From Halocaridina rubra (taxonomy: Eukaryota; Arthropoda; Malacostraca; Decapoda; Atyidae): 64,000 bases of DNA. The translations under genes were made by a program, and so were the position numbers. Below the pieces are notes generated by a model. The model searched no databases and had not been told where the DNA came from. It worked only from the letters and a program-made list of their open reading frames with translations. The stretch covers positions 1 through 64,000 of the forward strand of contig JAXCGZ010015127.1 of NCBI GenBank assembly GCA_037179515.1, in the 5' to 3' direction. The first letter of the stretch is position 1. Each line of letters opens with the position of its first letter. This document shows, one piece after another, positions 51,319-64,000 of this stretch.

Positions 51319-51648
51319 TGCTGAACCTTAATACTGAATATGCTCTAAATTTCCAAAAGAAGGGATGTGTGATCATGTAATTAATGTCCTGCTTATTTCA
51401 GCAGAAAAAGTAAAAAAAGGAAATTATATGATACTTTGAAATTAATCTTTAGGTTTTTATTTATATTAATGAGGCACAATACATGACTTGCATCTAAATC
51501 AAAGGATACATATGTATACTGTGTTTCCCTCTACCATCACTGCATATAACAATCATAATTGATACTAAGAGATTCTTAAGTAAGAATCCATTAAGAAAGG
51601 TAACAATGACCTATTAATGTGAAAAATAACAGTCACGACAAGACCCAC

Positions 51649-51906
51649 CTTCAGCGTCATATCATCCGAACATGAAGCCAAAAGATTGCCTTGAGGGTCC
51701 CATTTTATAGCATTGACTTCGTTAGTGTGCCCCTGAAAAGATTTCGTAGGTTTGTCCTGACCAAGCTGACAAACATGGATGCACTGATCTGTGGAGCAAC
51801 TAGCAAAAGACGTATTGCTCTGCCAGTCAACATCTAAGGCTGGAGCAGAATGGAATGCAAATTGCTGTGTACAATGCCCTGATGATGCATCCCAGATGAT
51901 TGTGGT
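51649..51906 (-). CDS. ebi: TBL1/ebi exon (two WD40 repeats)
   Basis: 258 bp, 86 codons, phase 0 at both ends. Reads [64 protein letters not shown] and SCSDDMTLK. Acceptor TATTTTCAG, donor AAG|GTGGGT. The longest coding exon of this gene in the window. Confidence 0.96.
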
Positions 51907-52978
51907 CTGAAAATATATGTGGAGTTAGCTATTCCCTATAAAAACTAGGAAAGTTAAGAGAAATGATTGGGAATAGCGGTAATTGCATTGATGAAGAGGA
52001 ATACAGATGGCTTACTTGCTTTGGCCACCAGAAAATGATGGATCCTAGATATAAGCGACTACCGAAGAGGATTAACAGGACCAAATAGCCAGGTGTAGAG
52101 GTATACAGAAATTAGATGGAGTTGCAAGGTTATAAACACTTAGTCTAGATGAGGATTTGAGTCATAGAAGATTCAGTGCAGGCAAAAATTACAACAGAAA
52201 GAGCCAGCATAGAGCGAAATAAAACTTAGTTTAATATACCATCAATCATCAACACTAAGGTAAAAAAGACACGACCATTTAACCAAGGGAAATTAAAGCA
52301 TGGCTTTAGAGGTTCATGTTTCATTGGCTTGGGAATGCTGACTCTTTCTAATCTACAAATAGTTTTATTATGACAACTTTGCTAACAGCAGGAATGCATC
52401 GAAAATTGGGATAAATAATATTTTCATAAATGAAAAAAAAGATACCCAAACTGTTAGTAATGTCATGAAAGACTGAGAAATATCAACAGACCTCTGTAAA
52501 ATATATTGCAGACATAGGTGAAAAAAAAAGGGTCAAGTAATATCGGTTATATCATACCATTATCACAATAACAGAAGCATTTCGCCACTTCTTCAGATTT
52601 TTAACACCTGAATCTGCAGACTATATGATTAGATAAAAAATTAATCTAATTCTTCAGTGTAAAGGAACTAAAAGAGTGAATACTCTGGAGTTAAAGTGTC
52701 TAGGCTATTCCAAAATATCCAAATACTCCTGCATTAAACGAACTGTAATGAAGAGAAAGAAAGCAAAGGGACTGACAAGAAGTACCTGTTTCTGTTCAAA
52801 ATAAGCATGGAGTTATAATTCTAAAGCGGTGAACACAAACCAGACGAGGATGTTCTTCTGAGCTGGTCTAAAGTATAAGGATGAAAAATGATAAACTACA
52901 TTCCTTGCTGAAATACATGAATAAAACTTTTATGCTTTATGTCAACTTAAAAGTTATAAAAAAAATTCCAAAACTTAC

Positions 52979-53140
52979 CTTGTCTACACCAGCACTGAGG
53001 ATATAATTTCCTTTTTTGTTCCATTTCAGAGCAAATATTGGTCCTTTGTGTTGACCTAAAGTTGATGCTAATCGTCCATCTGTCATCCATATCCTTGCAT
53101 ATCCATCGTAAGATCCAGTTGCTAATAATGTTCCATCACA
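52979..53140 (-). CDS. ebi: TBL1/ebi exon (WD40)
   Basis: 162 bp, 54 codons, phase 0. Reads [40 protein letters not shown] and YILSAGVDK. Acceptor CTGCATTTAG, donor AAG|GTAAGT. The following intron (51907-52978) is 1072 bp and holds nothing recognised. Confidence 0.96.
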
Positions 53141-53254
53141 CTAAATGCAGAAAATATTACTGTATTTATATAATAAACATTATATAATATTTACTATGCC
53201 TATATTATTTATATATGAAAACTACAGTTACATGAAATTTTTCCTTGGGGGGAA

Positions 53255-53359
<105 letters not shown>

Positions 53360-53559
53360 CCTCTCCATTTATGCAAGTTTAGACTACGCATATTTGGATT
53401 ACCACATATTCAAAACGATAGTAAACAAATTCAAACTGGGCTATTAACGAGAGCAAGAAAAAACGAGGTGCTGAGTGGAAGAAAAATGGACCTAATGACC
53501 ACTAACCAGAGCTTGTGCCTTTGTTAGAAGACAGTATATAAAAAAATAGCCCCAACGTA

Positions 53560-56500
53560 TTCCCTGCGTGTCGTGTCGCAAGAGGCGACCAAAAGTGGAC
53601 GAAGCAAGGGGACTAGGAATCCCCCCCTTGTATTAACCTCCCGTGAGACGTCAAAGAAGAAGGGAAGTAGAGGGGAAAATAACTTCTCCCCAAACTCTAG
53701 TTTTGGGGTGTCTAAATGTGTGTGGTTGTAGTACGATAGAGAGAGTAAAAGATGTGAGATTGGATATAAGTTTGGTAGAAGGAGGATGGATGTATTGACA
53801 TTGTGTGAGAAGAAGACGAAAGGAAAAGAGAAGTGGCATTTGGTGATGGGGTTGAAAGGGAAAGAGCGAGAGGTGTGGCATTATTGCTGAGTGAATGGAT
53901 GGTAAATAAGGTAGTGGAATAGAAAGAAGTGTCATCTAGGCTAATGTGGGTGAGGGCTAGGATAGGTAGGGAATGTTGGGCTTTTGTTAGTGCATATGGG
54001 CCAGGATGTGAGAGAAGTGAGGAAGAGCGGGATGAATTCTGGAATGAGTTAACCTGGTGTGGGGATGGTCTGAGAAGAAGGAACTATGTAGTTGTGTTGG
54101 GTGACTTGAATGCCAGAGTGGGTGATGGAGAGGTAGAAGATGTTGTAGGAAAGTATGGGGTACCAGGTTGGAATGAGAGTGGCGAGAGACAGTTAGATAA
54201 GTGTGTGAAGCAAGAGTTGGATATAGGTAATAGTTTTTTCAAGAAGTTAATAAATAAGTATATATGGATGAGAGTGGCAAATGGAAGAGTGAAAGAAAGA
54301 GCACTGATGGATTATGTGTTGGTAGCAAAGAGCATGACTGGTAGAGTGAAATATGTGTATGCATTTAGGGGTGTGGCTGCTGGGATGTCTGATCATTTTT
54401 TGGTTGAAGCAAAAGTGGTAGTAGCAAAAGAGTGGGGGGATGTAGAAGGGAAATGGTGAAGGTGGAAGAATTGAAAAAGCCAGTGAAGAGCCAGGAATAT
54501 CAAGACAGGTTGAAAGTGGCATATGACAGGATGAAAGAAAGAGAAGTTAGGGAGTTAAAAGAGGAATGGGGGTTGATGAAAGAATGTGTTGTGGGATATG
54601 CGAGTGATGTCTGTAGAAAGAGGTTTGTTGGAGGTGGCATGAGGAGGGGCGGCAAGTGGTGGAATGAAGGGGTGAAAATGAAGGTGGAAGAGAAAAAGAG
54701 GGCTTTTGAGGAATGGCTGCAGTGTAACAGTAGGGAAAAGTATGAAAGATATAGGGAGAAATATGTGGAAACCAAGCAGAAGGTAGAGGAAGAGAAGAGG
54801 TTGGCAAATGTTAGGTGGGGACAGGATTTTAGTAGGTCATATGAGGAGTATAAAAAGAAGTTTTGGAAAGAAGTGATGAGATTAAGGAAGGGTGGATCGA
54901 GGATGGAAGAGACAGTAAAAGATGTGAATGGACAGATGTTAAGAGGGAACGATAAGAGAAAAAGATGGGCAGAATATTTTGAGTGCTTGCTGAATGTTAA
55001 TGAAGATAGAGAGGCAGCTATAGTGGCAGTGGGGGGTGTTCAAGTGTCAGTAATGGGAGATGAAAATGAGAGATTACAAGAGAGGAGTTGAAAAGGGCAT
55101 TGTATGAAGCAAAAGCAGGTAAATCACCTGGAATGGATGGTGTGAGAGCGGATATGTTGAAAGAAGGGGATGTGACATCATTGGAATGGTTAGTGAGAGT
55201 ATTTAATATATGCTTTACGTTGATCAATGGTGCCAGTGGAATGGGTGATTGCTTGTGTATAATGCCCCTATACAAAGGTAAGAGAGATGCATTTGAATGC
55301 AGTAATTTTAGGGGTATAAGTTTGTTGAGTGTGGTAGGAAAAGTGTATGGTAGGATACTGATTAATAGGATTAGGGATAAGACAGAAAATGTGATCACGG
55401 AAGTGCAAAGTGGTTTTAGGAGAGGTAGAGGTTGTATAGATCAAATTTTTATAGTTAGGCAGTTATGTGAGAAATATTTAGCAAAGGGTAAGGATGTGTA
55501 TTTTGCATTTTTTTATCTGGAGAAAGCGTAAAATGGAGTTGATAGAGAGGCAATGTGGGATGTTTTGAGGTTATATGGAATTGATGGTAAACTGTTGCAA
55601 GCAGTGAAGAGTTTGTAAAAGGGCAGTAGAGCTTGTGTTAGGGTAGGGAATGAAGTGAGTGAGTGGTTTCCAGTGTGTGTGGGACTGAGACAGGGATGTG
55701 TGATGTCACCATGGCTGTTCAATTTGTATATTGATGGAGTCGTAAAAGAGGTGAATGAGCGAGTGCGTGGTCAAGGTTTAAGAATGGTAAATGGGAATGA
55801 TAACGAGTGGGAGCTGAATCAGTTGCTGTTTGCAGATGATACTGTGGTGGTGGCAGATTCAGAGGAAAAGCTGTGTCAGTTAGTGTCAGAATATGGAATG
55901 GTGTGAGAGAAAAGGAAGTTGCGAGTGAATGTGGGAAAGAGTAAGGTTACGAGGTGTACAAGAAATGAGGATGGTGCTGGATTGAATGTTATGTTGAATG
56001 GAGAGACACTTGAGGAAGTTGATCAGTTTAAGTATTTAGGCTCAGTTATAGCTGCAATTGGTGGAGAGGAAGCAGATGTGTGTCACAGAGTGAATGAAGG
56101 ATGTAAAGTGTTGGGTGCGTTGAAAGAAGTGATGAAGAATAGAGGGTAGGAAATGAATATTAAGAAAGTTTTGTATGAGAAAGTGGTTGTGCCAACTGTG
56201 ATGTATGGATCAGAGTTACGGGGTATGAAAGTAAGTGAGAGACGGAAACTAAATGTGTTTGAGATGAAATGCCTGAGGAGTATGATTGGTGAATCTCGGT
56301 TGGGTTGGGGTAGGAATGAAGTGGTGAGAGCAAGAATGGGTGTGAGGAGAGGGTTTGCACCCAGAGTAGATATGAATGTTCTGAGATGGCTTGGCCATGT
56401 GGAAAGGATGGAAGATGAAAGGCAGCTGAAAAAGGTGATGAATGCTAGGGTTGATGGGTTAAATGTTGGAGGGAGGCCTAGGTTTGGGTGGATGGATGGA

Positions 56501-56860
56501 GTAAGGAGAGCCCTGAATGATAGGAGGATGGATGTGAGGTAAGCAAGTGAGTGTGCTAGGAATAGGAATGAGTGGCAAGCGATTGTGACGCAGCTCTGAT
56601 GGTCATCTGCTGTTACCACGGGGCTGCATCTTACAGAGGTAGCCCTGTGGTAGGGGCAGTAGGGGAGTTGGCATTTACGAAGCGATGCAGGTTGTGGAAG
56701 AGCCGGGAGGGAGGATGGGCTATGGCACTCCAGCAGTGCCATCTGAACGTTTGCTAGCTCCCTCGTCAATGCCCGTAGAGCAAAGTAATCCCCCTATTGT
56801 TTCTTTTTTGATGTTGGCTACCCCCCTATTGGGGGAGACTGCCAAGGTAGATAGATATTT
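53560..56860 (+). mobile_element. RTE-like LINE, decayed, inside a TBL1 intron
   Basis: One long ORF is broken into about seven pieces. Endonuclease: VSAYGPGCERSEEER, VVLGDLNARVGDGEVEDVVG, RALMDYVLVAKS, GMSDHFLVEAKV (53930-54460). RT: KAGKSPGMDGVRADMLKEGD, FRGISLLSVVGKVYGRILI, VQSGFRRGRGCIDQIF, LRQGCVMSPWLFNLYIDGVV and FADDTVVVA (55090-55910). C-terminal: YLGSVIAA, GSELRGMKVSERRKLNVFEM, RWLGHVERMEDERQLKKV (55990-56540). At least five in-frame stops. The 5' part (53560-53700) and 3' UTR (56545-56860) look complete, so it may be full length. It is in the 5.6-kb intron, antisense to TBL1. Confidence 0.85.
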
Positions 56861-57345
56861 AATATAATCATTATGACTATTATTGTTTTTCATGAATATT
56901 GTTTATATTATTCTTATCATTACTGTTGTCCTTCTTACTGTATTGTTGCTATAATAAGTATCATTATTTTAATTATTATTATTGTAACCATTATTATTAT
57001 TTTATTATTACTATCAGTATTTTCGTTCTTATTACTGTTACTATTATTAGCATTTTAATTTGTTCTCTTTTCCTTCCATTAAAAACCGTATCTTAATTAC
57101 CTTTCTTCACAATGACCTCTTTCTTTGCCATACCCATGGCAAAATATTAAAACATTCTACCTGGATTGCTGTTGACATGAAGTGATATTCCTATGTTGAG
57201 TTGCTCATTTTTCTTCTTCTTCTGTCTCAATATGCATATATATATCACTTCTTTCGTTTCTATAAATTAGATGCCTCTGAAGATGAGTAGTAGATAAATA
57301 CACTCGAAAGTACTAAGGATCTCAAAATTTCTTTCATTTCCTTAC

Positions 57346-57349
<4 letters not shown>
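56861..57349. other. ATT-rich sequence, no gene
   Basis: Irregular (ATT)n at 56870-57055. A CTGAAGATGAGTAGTAGATA...CTCGAAAGTACTAAGGATC phrase at 57275-57325 resembles retroelement 3' ends; not assigned. Confidence 0.4.

Positions 57350-57433
<84 letters not shown>
57350..57433. repeat. (TA)n array
   Basis: About 42 TA units. Confidence 0.97.
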
Positions 57434-57437
<4 letters not shown>

Positions 57438-58410
57438 CGATTCTCATTACTTATCGTGTCTCCAGATTTGGTTAACACCCAATGCAATATTAAATTGACC
57501 ACAGGTAATTTTCTCTTTGGACCCAATTTTTTGTAATATTTCTAAAATAAACTTTAAACAAAACATTAGAGACCACTGTTAATTTAGTTACTCAAATATT
57601 TCCGTAACTTTAATAACAATTTAAAATTATATTTCCTTTTTTATAATAATGACTATTTCTCTAAACTTTGTTTATACTGTATTGTGCTTTATGTATATGA
57701 AGTTACTCTGAAGACATATCTATAATTGAATTTGAAAGATCTCAAGTTTCCATCAAATTGTCCTCTCTTCATATTATGAGTGTGACAAAGGGACAAGCAG
57801 AAACTGCCCTCATCAATAAAGGCCCGGGCATGAGAAAATATCAAGACGAAGGAAAAGAAAAAGGTTAAGGACAAGGCAAAGATGAGGTAATGTCACACAA
57901 AGGAAAACGACAGACAGACAAAAACAGTCTAAGTATAGAGTCTGAGATGACAATAAATCTGCTTTTTGAAGGATGAATGGTCATAAGAATTAGGAATGAC
58001 AGAAGGAGAAGGAGAGTTCCAGAGACTGGAGGTAGATGGGAAGAAGCAGCTGCTGCACCGACCACTCCGCGAGCTACAAATCTCCACACAGTACCTGTGA
58101 GATGAGGCCGCTTGGCGAGTGTTACGTGGCCTCGGCAGTCAGGGAGGGATGCAACTCGCCAACTCATCAGAGCAGTGATGGGATACAAAGCGTGTGCATA
58201 TGTGAAAGCATGTGCATGTGCTTCCGAGAATTTAACTAACTGTCTACCTAACTGTGCTCACGGGAAAGAACCCCATACTTGTAACTCCCAGTCTCCTGGT
58301 CAGTTTCAATTTGGACTTACTAACACACAGATGCACCCTTAAAACATTAGATACATTTAGTATTTACAACTTCCTCATTTGGTGAATCCCAATTATCAAT
58401 TGTTCTTACC
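57434..58410. repeat. TBL1 intron with a dispersed repeat fragment
   Basis: 57790-58030 matches 14560-14770. 58030-58180 has a moderately GC-rich minus-strand open stretch without recognised homology. Otherwise AT-rich. Confidence 0.45.
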
Positions 58411-58644
58411 CTAATGTTTTCTTGAGAATTGCAAACTAAGACTTACGATTCTACAGATACCCATATCAAAATATCGTTCCCCATCCACACTGTCAATATC
58501 ATGAAGGAATGCAAAATCTATTACCATATCCACCATCTTCCTTCTAGCTCCAAATGATGGCAAATCTAACTCCCTCAGCCTTCCCTCATCAATGAAATTG
58601 CATATCTCTGCTACCAGTTTAATAGCATTATTGAACTTCCTCAA
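58411..58644 (-). other. Unidentified ORF with exon-like features inside a TBL1 intron
   Basis: 77 codons. The conserved-looking core is LVAEICNFIDEGRLRELDLP followed by FGARRKMVDMVIDFAFLHDI. A GTAAGT donor consensus lies inside the frame (GAATC|GTAAGTC, about 58447). It does not correspond to any part of TBL1 and sits between two TBL1 exons joined in frame without it. It may be a fragment of a mobile element or a retained exon of another gene. Function unknown. Confidence 0.35.
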
Positions 58645-58730
58645 ACTTATATATATATGCTTTTTCAGTGTCTGTGTGTGCGCACATGCATGTGTGTGAA
58701 GAGAGAAAAACCCAAAATCCTAGAGCTTAC

Positions 58731-58869
58731 ATTCCAGTCTAAAGATGTAACATCTTTATTACTGGGTACTTCTGTCCCACCCTTCTGGATACAGTGACGG
58801 AGTACAAGCTGATTTGCAGTAGTGGTATTGTCGTTCATGTTCCATATACGAGCTGTACTATCCCCTGAC
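58731..58869 (-). CDS. ebi: TBL1/ebi exon (WD40)
   Basis: 139 bp. Reads [36 protein letters not shown] and DVTSLDWN. One base completes a Gly codon from the previous exon. Acceptor CATCACAG, donor AAT|GTAAGC. Separated from the previous exon by an intron of only 155 bp. Confidence 0.96.
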
Positions 58870-59024
58870 CTGTGATGGTAACAATTTTAAGAGATATATG
58901 AATAATGCGCACAAAACTATGGGTACCCTTACACATCAATATTCATAAAGGTTATTAAATTACAACAGAATTATTACTTGTCATCGATGAAGTTTGATAT
59001 ATAATATTAAAAAAAATACTGTAC

Positions 59025-59157
59025 CCAGAAGCCAACAGATCCGTAGTAGGATTCCAGGCACATATAAACACTTCAGACTCATGGCCACGCAATATAGTTG
59101 CTTTATTCAGAGGAATTTCTACACTGTTGTCCACATCCATATTTTCTCCTGCAGTGC
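59025..59157 (-). CDS. ebi: TBL1/ebi exon (first WD40 repeat)
   Basis: 133 bp. Reads [39 protein letters not shown] and DLLASG: the acidic linker and first propeller blade. Two bases complete a Gly codon from 63538-63676, and it ends GG|GTACAG. Confidence 0.95.
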
Positions 59158-59270
59158 CTGCAAAAATGTACAGAAGGAAAAACAATATATGTAATGTCTA
59201 TTATTTTTAAGACTTCATTTTTTTGAAATATTTTGAGGTTCTGCTCACAAAGTCATTCTTTTATTTATGG

Positions 59271-59399
<129 letters not shown>

Positions 59400-59429
59400 C
59401 ACATTACCATATGTGAAACCATGCATCAT

Positions 59430-59560
59430 TTTTACCCCAACCGGGACTTGAACCTAGTACACATAATTACTGTGCCAAGTCGCTACCAGCTACACCAACT
59501 GATAGCGCCTTGGCACAGTAATTATGTGTCCTAGGTTCAAGTCCCAGTCGGGGTAATAAT

Positions 59561-59653
<93 letters not shown>

Positions 59654-59827
59654 TTTTTACTCCGACCAGGACTTAAACCTAGGACATAATTACTGTGCCA
59701 AGGTGCTACCAACTACACCACAGAAGTTTAAAAAGGGAAACAAACCTTACAGCTATATATGCTATACTAGATGAACGCATTCTATCTAAATGCCACTCTG
59801 TTAATATTACAGTTTCACCTTAACCTT
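59430..59827. mobile_element. Cluster of three tRNA-derived SINE copies in alternating orientation
   Basis: 59437-59500 is inverted (CCGGGACTTGAACCTAG, complement of a B box). 59495-59560 is direct (TAGCGCCTTGGCACAGTAAT, GGTTCAAGTCCCAGTCGGGG). 59655-59827 is inverted (CCGACCAGGACTTAAACCTA) and continues into the body block ACGCATTCTATCTAAATGCC also found at 13085-13130. (TA)n arrays (59277-59398, 59563-59648 and 59828-59989) separate and flank the copies. Confidence 0.75.
59563..59648. repeat. (TA)n array between SINE copies
   Basis: About 43 TA units. Confidence 0.97.
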
Positions 59828-61348
<1,521 letters not shown>

Positions 61349-61465
61349 GTTCCTTTTATACGCGATTTTTTTATCCGCAAAATTGCAATAACGCCCCCCC
61401 AAAAAATAATAGTAAAAAACTCGGAATTCGCGAATAGCCCCCCCCTTTTTTTTTTTTTTTTTTTT

Positions 61466-61889
61466 AGATTATTGTGACATCAGGATGGACCAAAAAATGA
61501 TAAAATAAAATAGCCTTTATCAGGCTGTAAAGAGAAACAGATGGAGAGTGTAATGACCTGTCAGATGTGAAGGGATTATATAAGATGTGTAATGAATATC
61601 TAGCTCTCTGCTGGGTTTTAATATACCTCTGCATTACCCTCATGATGTCTATTCCAAAAACTTTCCTTAGATCTAATTATTATTATTATTATTATTATTT
61701 TTAACAATAATTTTTCTTTGATGATGATTGTGGAGATTATTATTAGTATTATTATTATTAATATCATTATTATTACGAATTGGTAATTAAACCATTATGT
61801 TTACAATAAATAATGTAGTTTTGGTTGAATGAACAAGAGTTAATTAAAGATGTCTCTCTCTCTCTCTCCAACATTCTATTCTACCCAAT
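61466..61889. repeat. Composite repeat, single arm (inverted)
   Basis: Same blocks as 13564-13980. Here (ATT)n and (TC)n are short; (TC)n is only about 8 units at 61853-61868. Cut within TTCTATTCTACCC. Confidence 0.8.
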
Positions 61890-61890
61890 A

Positions 61891-62122
61891 GGGTGGGTGT
61901 ATATATAATGTATAATGATGATGATCTTTTGTTATAGTAATCCTCTTTGTACTGGTGGAAGAAGCCTCTGCGGGTGCTTATTTACTATATTAAAAAAAAT
62001 AATAATAATAATAATAACAATAATATAGTAAATAAGTGCCCACAGAGGCTTCTTCCACCAGTACAAAGAGGATTACGATAAGAAAAGATCATCATCATTA
62101 TACATTATATATACACCCACCC
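61891..62122. repeat. Long inverted repeat (hairpin), about 100-bp arms
   Basis: Left arm 61891-61991 and right arm 62021-62122 are reverse complements with about five mismatches. Both contain TCCTCTTTGTACTGGTGGAA or its complement. The loop is about 29 bp of (AAT)n-like sequence. No coding. Confidence 0.93.
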
Positions 62123-62159
62123 TACCTCTGTCATATGTCTATCTAATCTAGTCTAAGGT

Positions 62160-62335
62160 ATTGGCATTTATCCTACACGGAATACTCTACGGTATTACCA
62201 AGCCAATTTTCACCAATTTCCCTTCTGAACCTAAATTTATCAAGATTAAATCCATTACCCATTACGAGTTCTGGTTTGATCATGAATTTTTAAAACTTTA
62301 TTAATATCACCCTTGTTAATCCCTTTAAACCAAAC
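62160..62335 (-). mobile_element. LINE ORF2 C-terminal fragment
   Basis: Close match to 13400-13563 (CCTTCTGAACCTAAATTTAT, ATTACGAGTTCTGGTTTGAT). Same orientation. Confidence 0.55.
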
Positions 62336-62875
62336 CCTAACTCTGTGCCTCTCTAGAGAATGTAGATTAAGTTTTTTTAATCTGCCATATGGTAGATTAG
62401 GCATTGCATAATTAATTTTTTTATTCGTTTTTTAGTCTTGCTTTGGTTATTTATAATTCTTATTTTATCTTTGTATACATTTGCAGATAGAGGTTCGTTC
62501 TCCTGCATCCTCCTCCTCTTCTACCACATAAGTTACTTGCTCACTGCCACCATGCATGTCCCAGTGTACTGTATAACTGTTGCCCACTGCATAATAGAGT
62601 AAAGTATAGTAATGTATGTTAATTTCTAGCTGTAAAGTGAATATGAATATCTTTTGTATACTCTTAAAAATAGATACAGGGCTTTCTGCTTTGCTATTTA
62701 GTAATAAAATATGTTTTTTACTTATCTTATATTTTTGGCATGGTGTGTCTATGTAAGGTTTGGAACGTATCTATGCCCTTTATCATTGTTTCCTGTGGAA
62801 AATAACTCGTTTTTTCACGCGATTTTCATTTACCCGACACTTCTGAGAACCTATCTAGGCGTTATTCTGAGAACT

Positions 62876-63537
<662 letters not shown>

Positions 63538-63676
63538 CTTCATCTCCATTTGTACTTGGAATTTCTGTTTTTACAACTGTTTTTTGCTGCTGATTCTGCT
63601 GTTGTCTGGAAGCCACAACATCAGGCATAACTGCATCAATCAGAGACAAACTCTCGATGAGTCTCTCAGAGCCATC
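63538..63676 (-). CDS. ebi: TBL1/ebi exon (linker after the LisH/F-box-like region)
   Basis: 139 bp. Reads DGSERLIESLSLIDAVMPDV then a Gln-rich stretch (SRQQQNQQQKTVVKTEIP). The SLSLIDAVMPDVV block is diagnostic of TBL1/TBL1XR1. Acceptor TATGTTTTCAG, phase 0; ends G|GTAATT. It is the most upstream exon visible. By comparison with vertebrate TBL1XR1 (514 residues), roughly 95 N-terminal residues are encoded beyond the right edge. Confidence 0.94.
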
Positions 63677-63730
63677 CTGAAAACATATTTTTCTGTACAG
63701 TATATATAAAGTATGAGATGAATATTAATA

Positions 63731-64000
63731 CAGTGGAACCTTGACTCACGAACATAATCCGTTCCTAAACCCTGTTTGTGGGGTAAGACAATTTTTCCCA
63801 TTGCAATGCATGTTATTTCAATTAATCCGTTTCTAGTCACAATACATATACATTTTTAAATTTTTCTAGTGAGTATAAAAATGAAAAATACTATGTATTA
63901 CACCTGTAAAAGGAAAATTACATCAAAATAGAAAGAAATTCTACTCTTCTTAAATAAAACATGGTACAATACTGTATTTACCTTTGTGGATGATTGTTGC
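63731..64000 (-). mobile_element. Right end of a second Tigger element, running off the window
   Basis: It begins TA|CAGTGGAACCTTGACTCACG and continues as a diverged inverse of 50577-50880 (AATTTTTCCCATTG, TTTCTAGTCACAATA, GTAAAAGGAAAATTACAT, GTGGATGATTGTTGC). Similarity continues to the last base, so the element extends past the right edge. Confidence 0.85.

Noticed and set aside
63985..64000. A TBL1 donor site (CCACAAAG|GTAAAT on the minus strand)
   Set aside because: The surrounding sequence matches the inside of the Tigger element at 50577-50630, so the splice-like motif is part of the transposon.

Overview
This is animal genomic DNA, most likely from a decapod crustacean such as a penaeid shrimp. 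That placement is an inference. It rests on long (TA)n, (GA)n and (AAT)n arrays, a dense and nested load of LINEs, Ty3/gypsy elements and TA-targeting Tigger/pogo-type DNA transposons, and two recognisable split host genes. No prokaryotic features, CRISPR arrays or rRNA genes are visible.

Host genes. (1) An orthologue of TBL1/TBL1XR1 (Drosophila ebi) occupies the right third on the minus strand. Eight exons between 46048 and 63676 have consensus splice sites and matching phases. They join in frame into 417 residues plus a stop, covering the linker and WD40 propeller. The N-terminal LisH/F-box-like exons lie beyond the right edge. (2) The N-terminus of the ribosome-assembly GTPase LSG1 is on the minus strand, with exon 1 at 20414-20509 and exon 2 at 14817-14939. 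Exon 2 ends in a GC donor. A truncated second copy of exon 1 lies at 27263-27346. (3) Several plus-strand candidate exons at 7.4-10.4 kb, most sharing the same phase, suggest an unidentified basic, Ser/Pro-rich protein.

Layout. 1-4.6 kb: nearly intact CR1-group LINE on the minus strand (ORF1 with SGNH-like and zinc-knuckle domains, ORF2 with endonuclease and RT, one frameshift). 4.6-10.4 kb: composite repeat, LTR-leader-like DNA and candidate exons. 10.6-18.8 kb: LINE fragment, SINE, Tigger derivatives, a palindromic microsatellite-bearing element and LSG1 exon 2. 20-27.4 kb: a duplication containing LSG1 exon 1, with one copy split by a 5-kb gypsy element that has two 193-bp LTRs. 28-31.1 kb: decayed gypsy-like element. 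31.6-34.7 kb: decayed LINE. 36.65-38.3 kb: TIR element carrying a 179-bp minisatellite. 38.4-43.9 kb: decayed gypsy element. 46-64 kb: TBL1 exons, with a Tigger element (48557-50880), an RTE-like LINE (53.6-56.9 kb), SINEs, the second large palindromic composite, a second TIR element containing a 230-bp hairpin, and the end of another Tigger in the introns.

Themes. At least six TA-flanked terminal-repeat families occur here, and several abut long (TA)n arrays exactly at the expected TA target duplication. One composite family, with near-palindromic arms, carries (AAT)n in the arms and (GA)n at its centre, and so spreads microsatellites as it moves. Nested insertions give a relative chronology: exon-1 duplication, then gypsy insertion, then insertion of a LINE 3' end into the gypsy gag.
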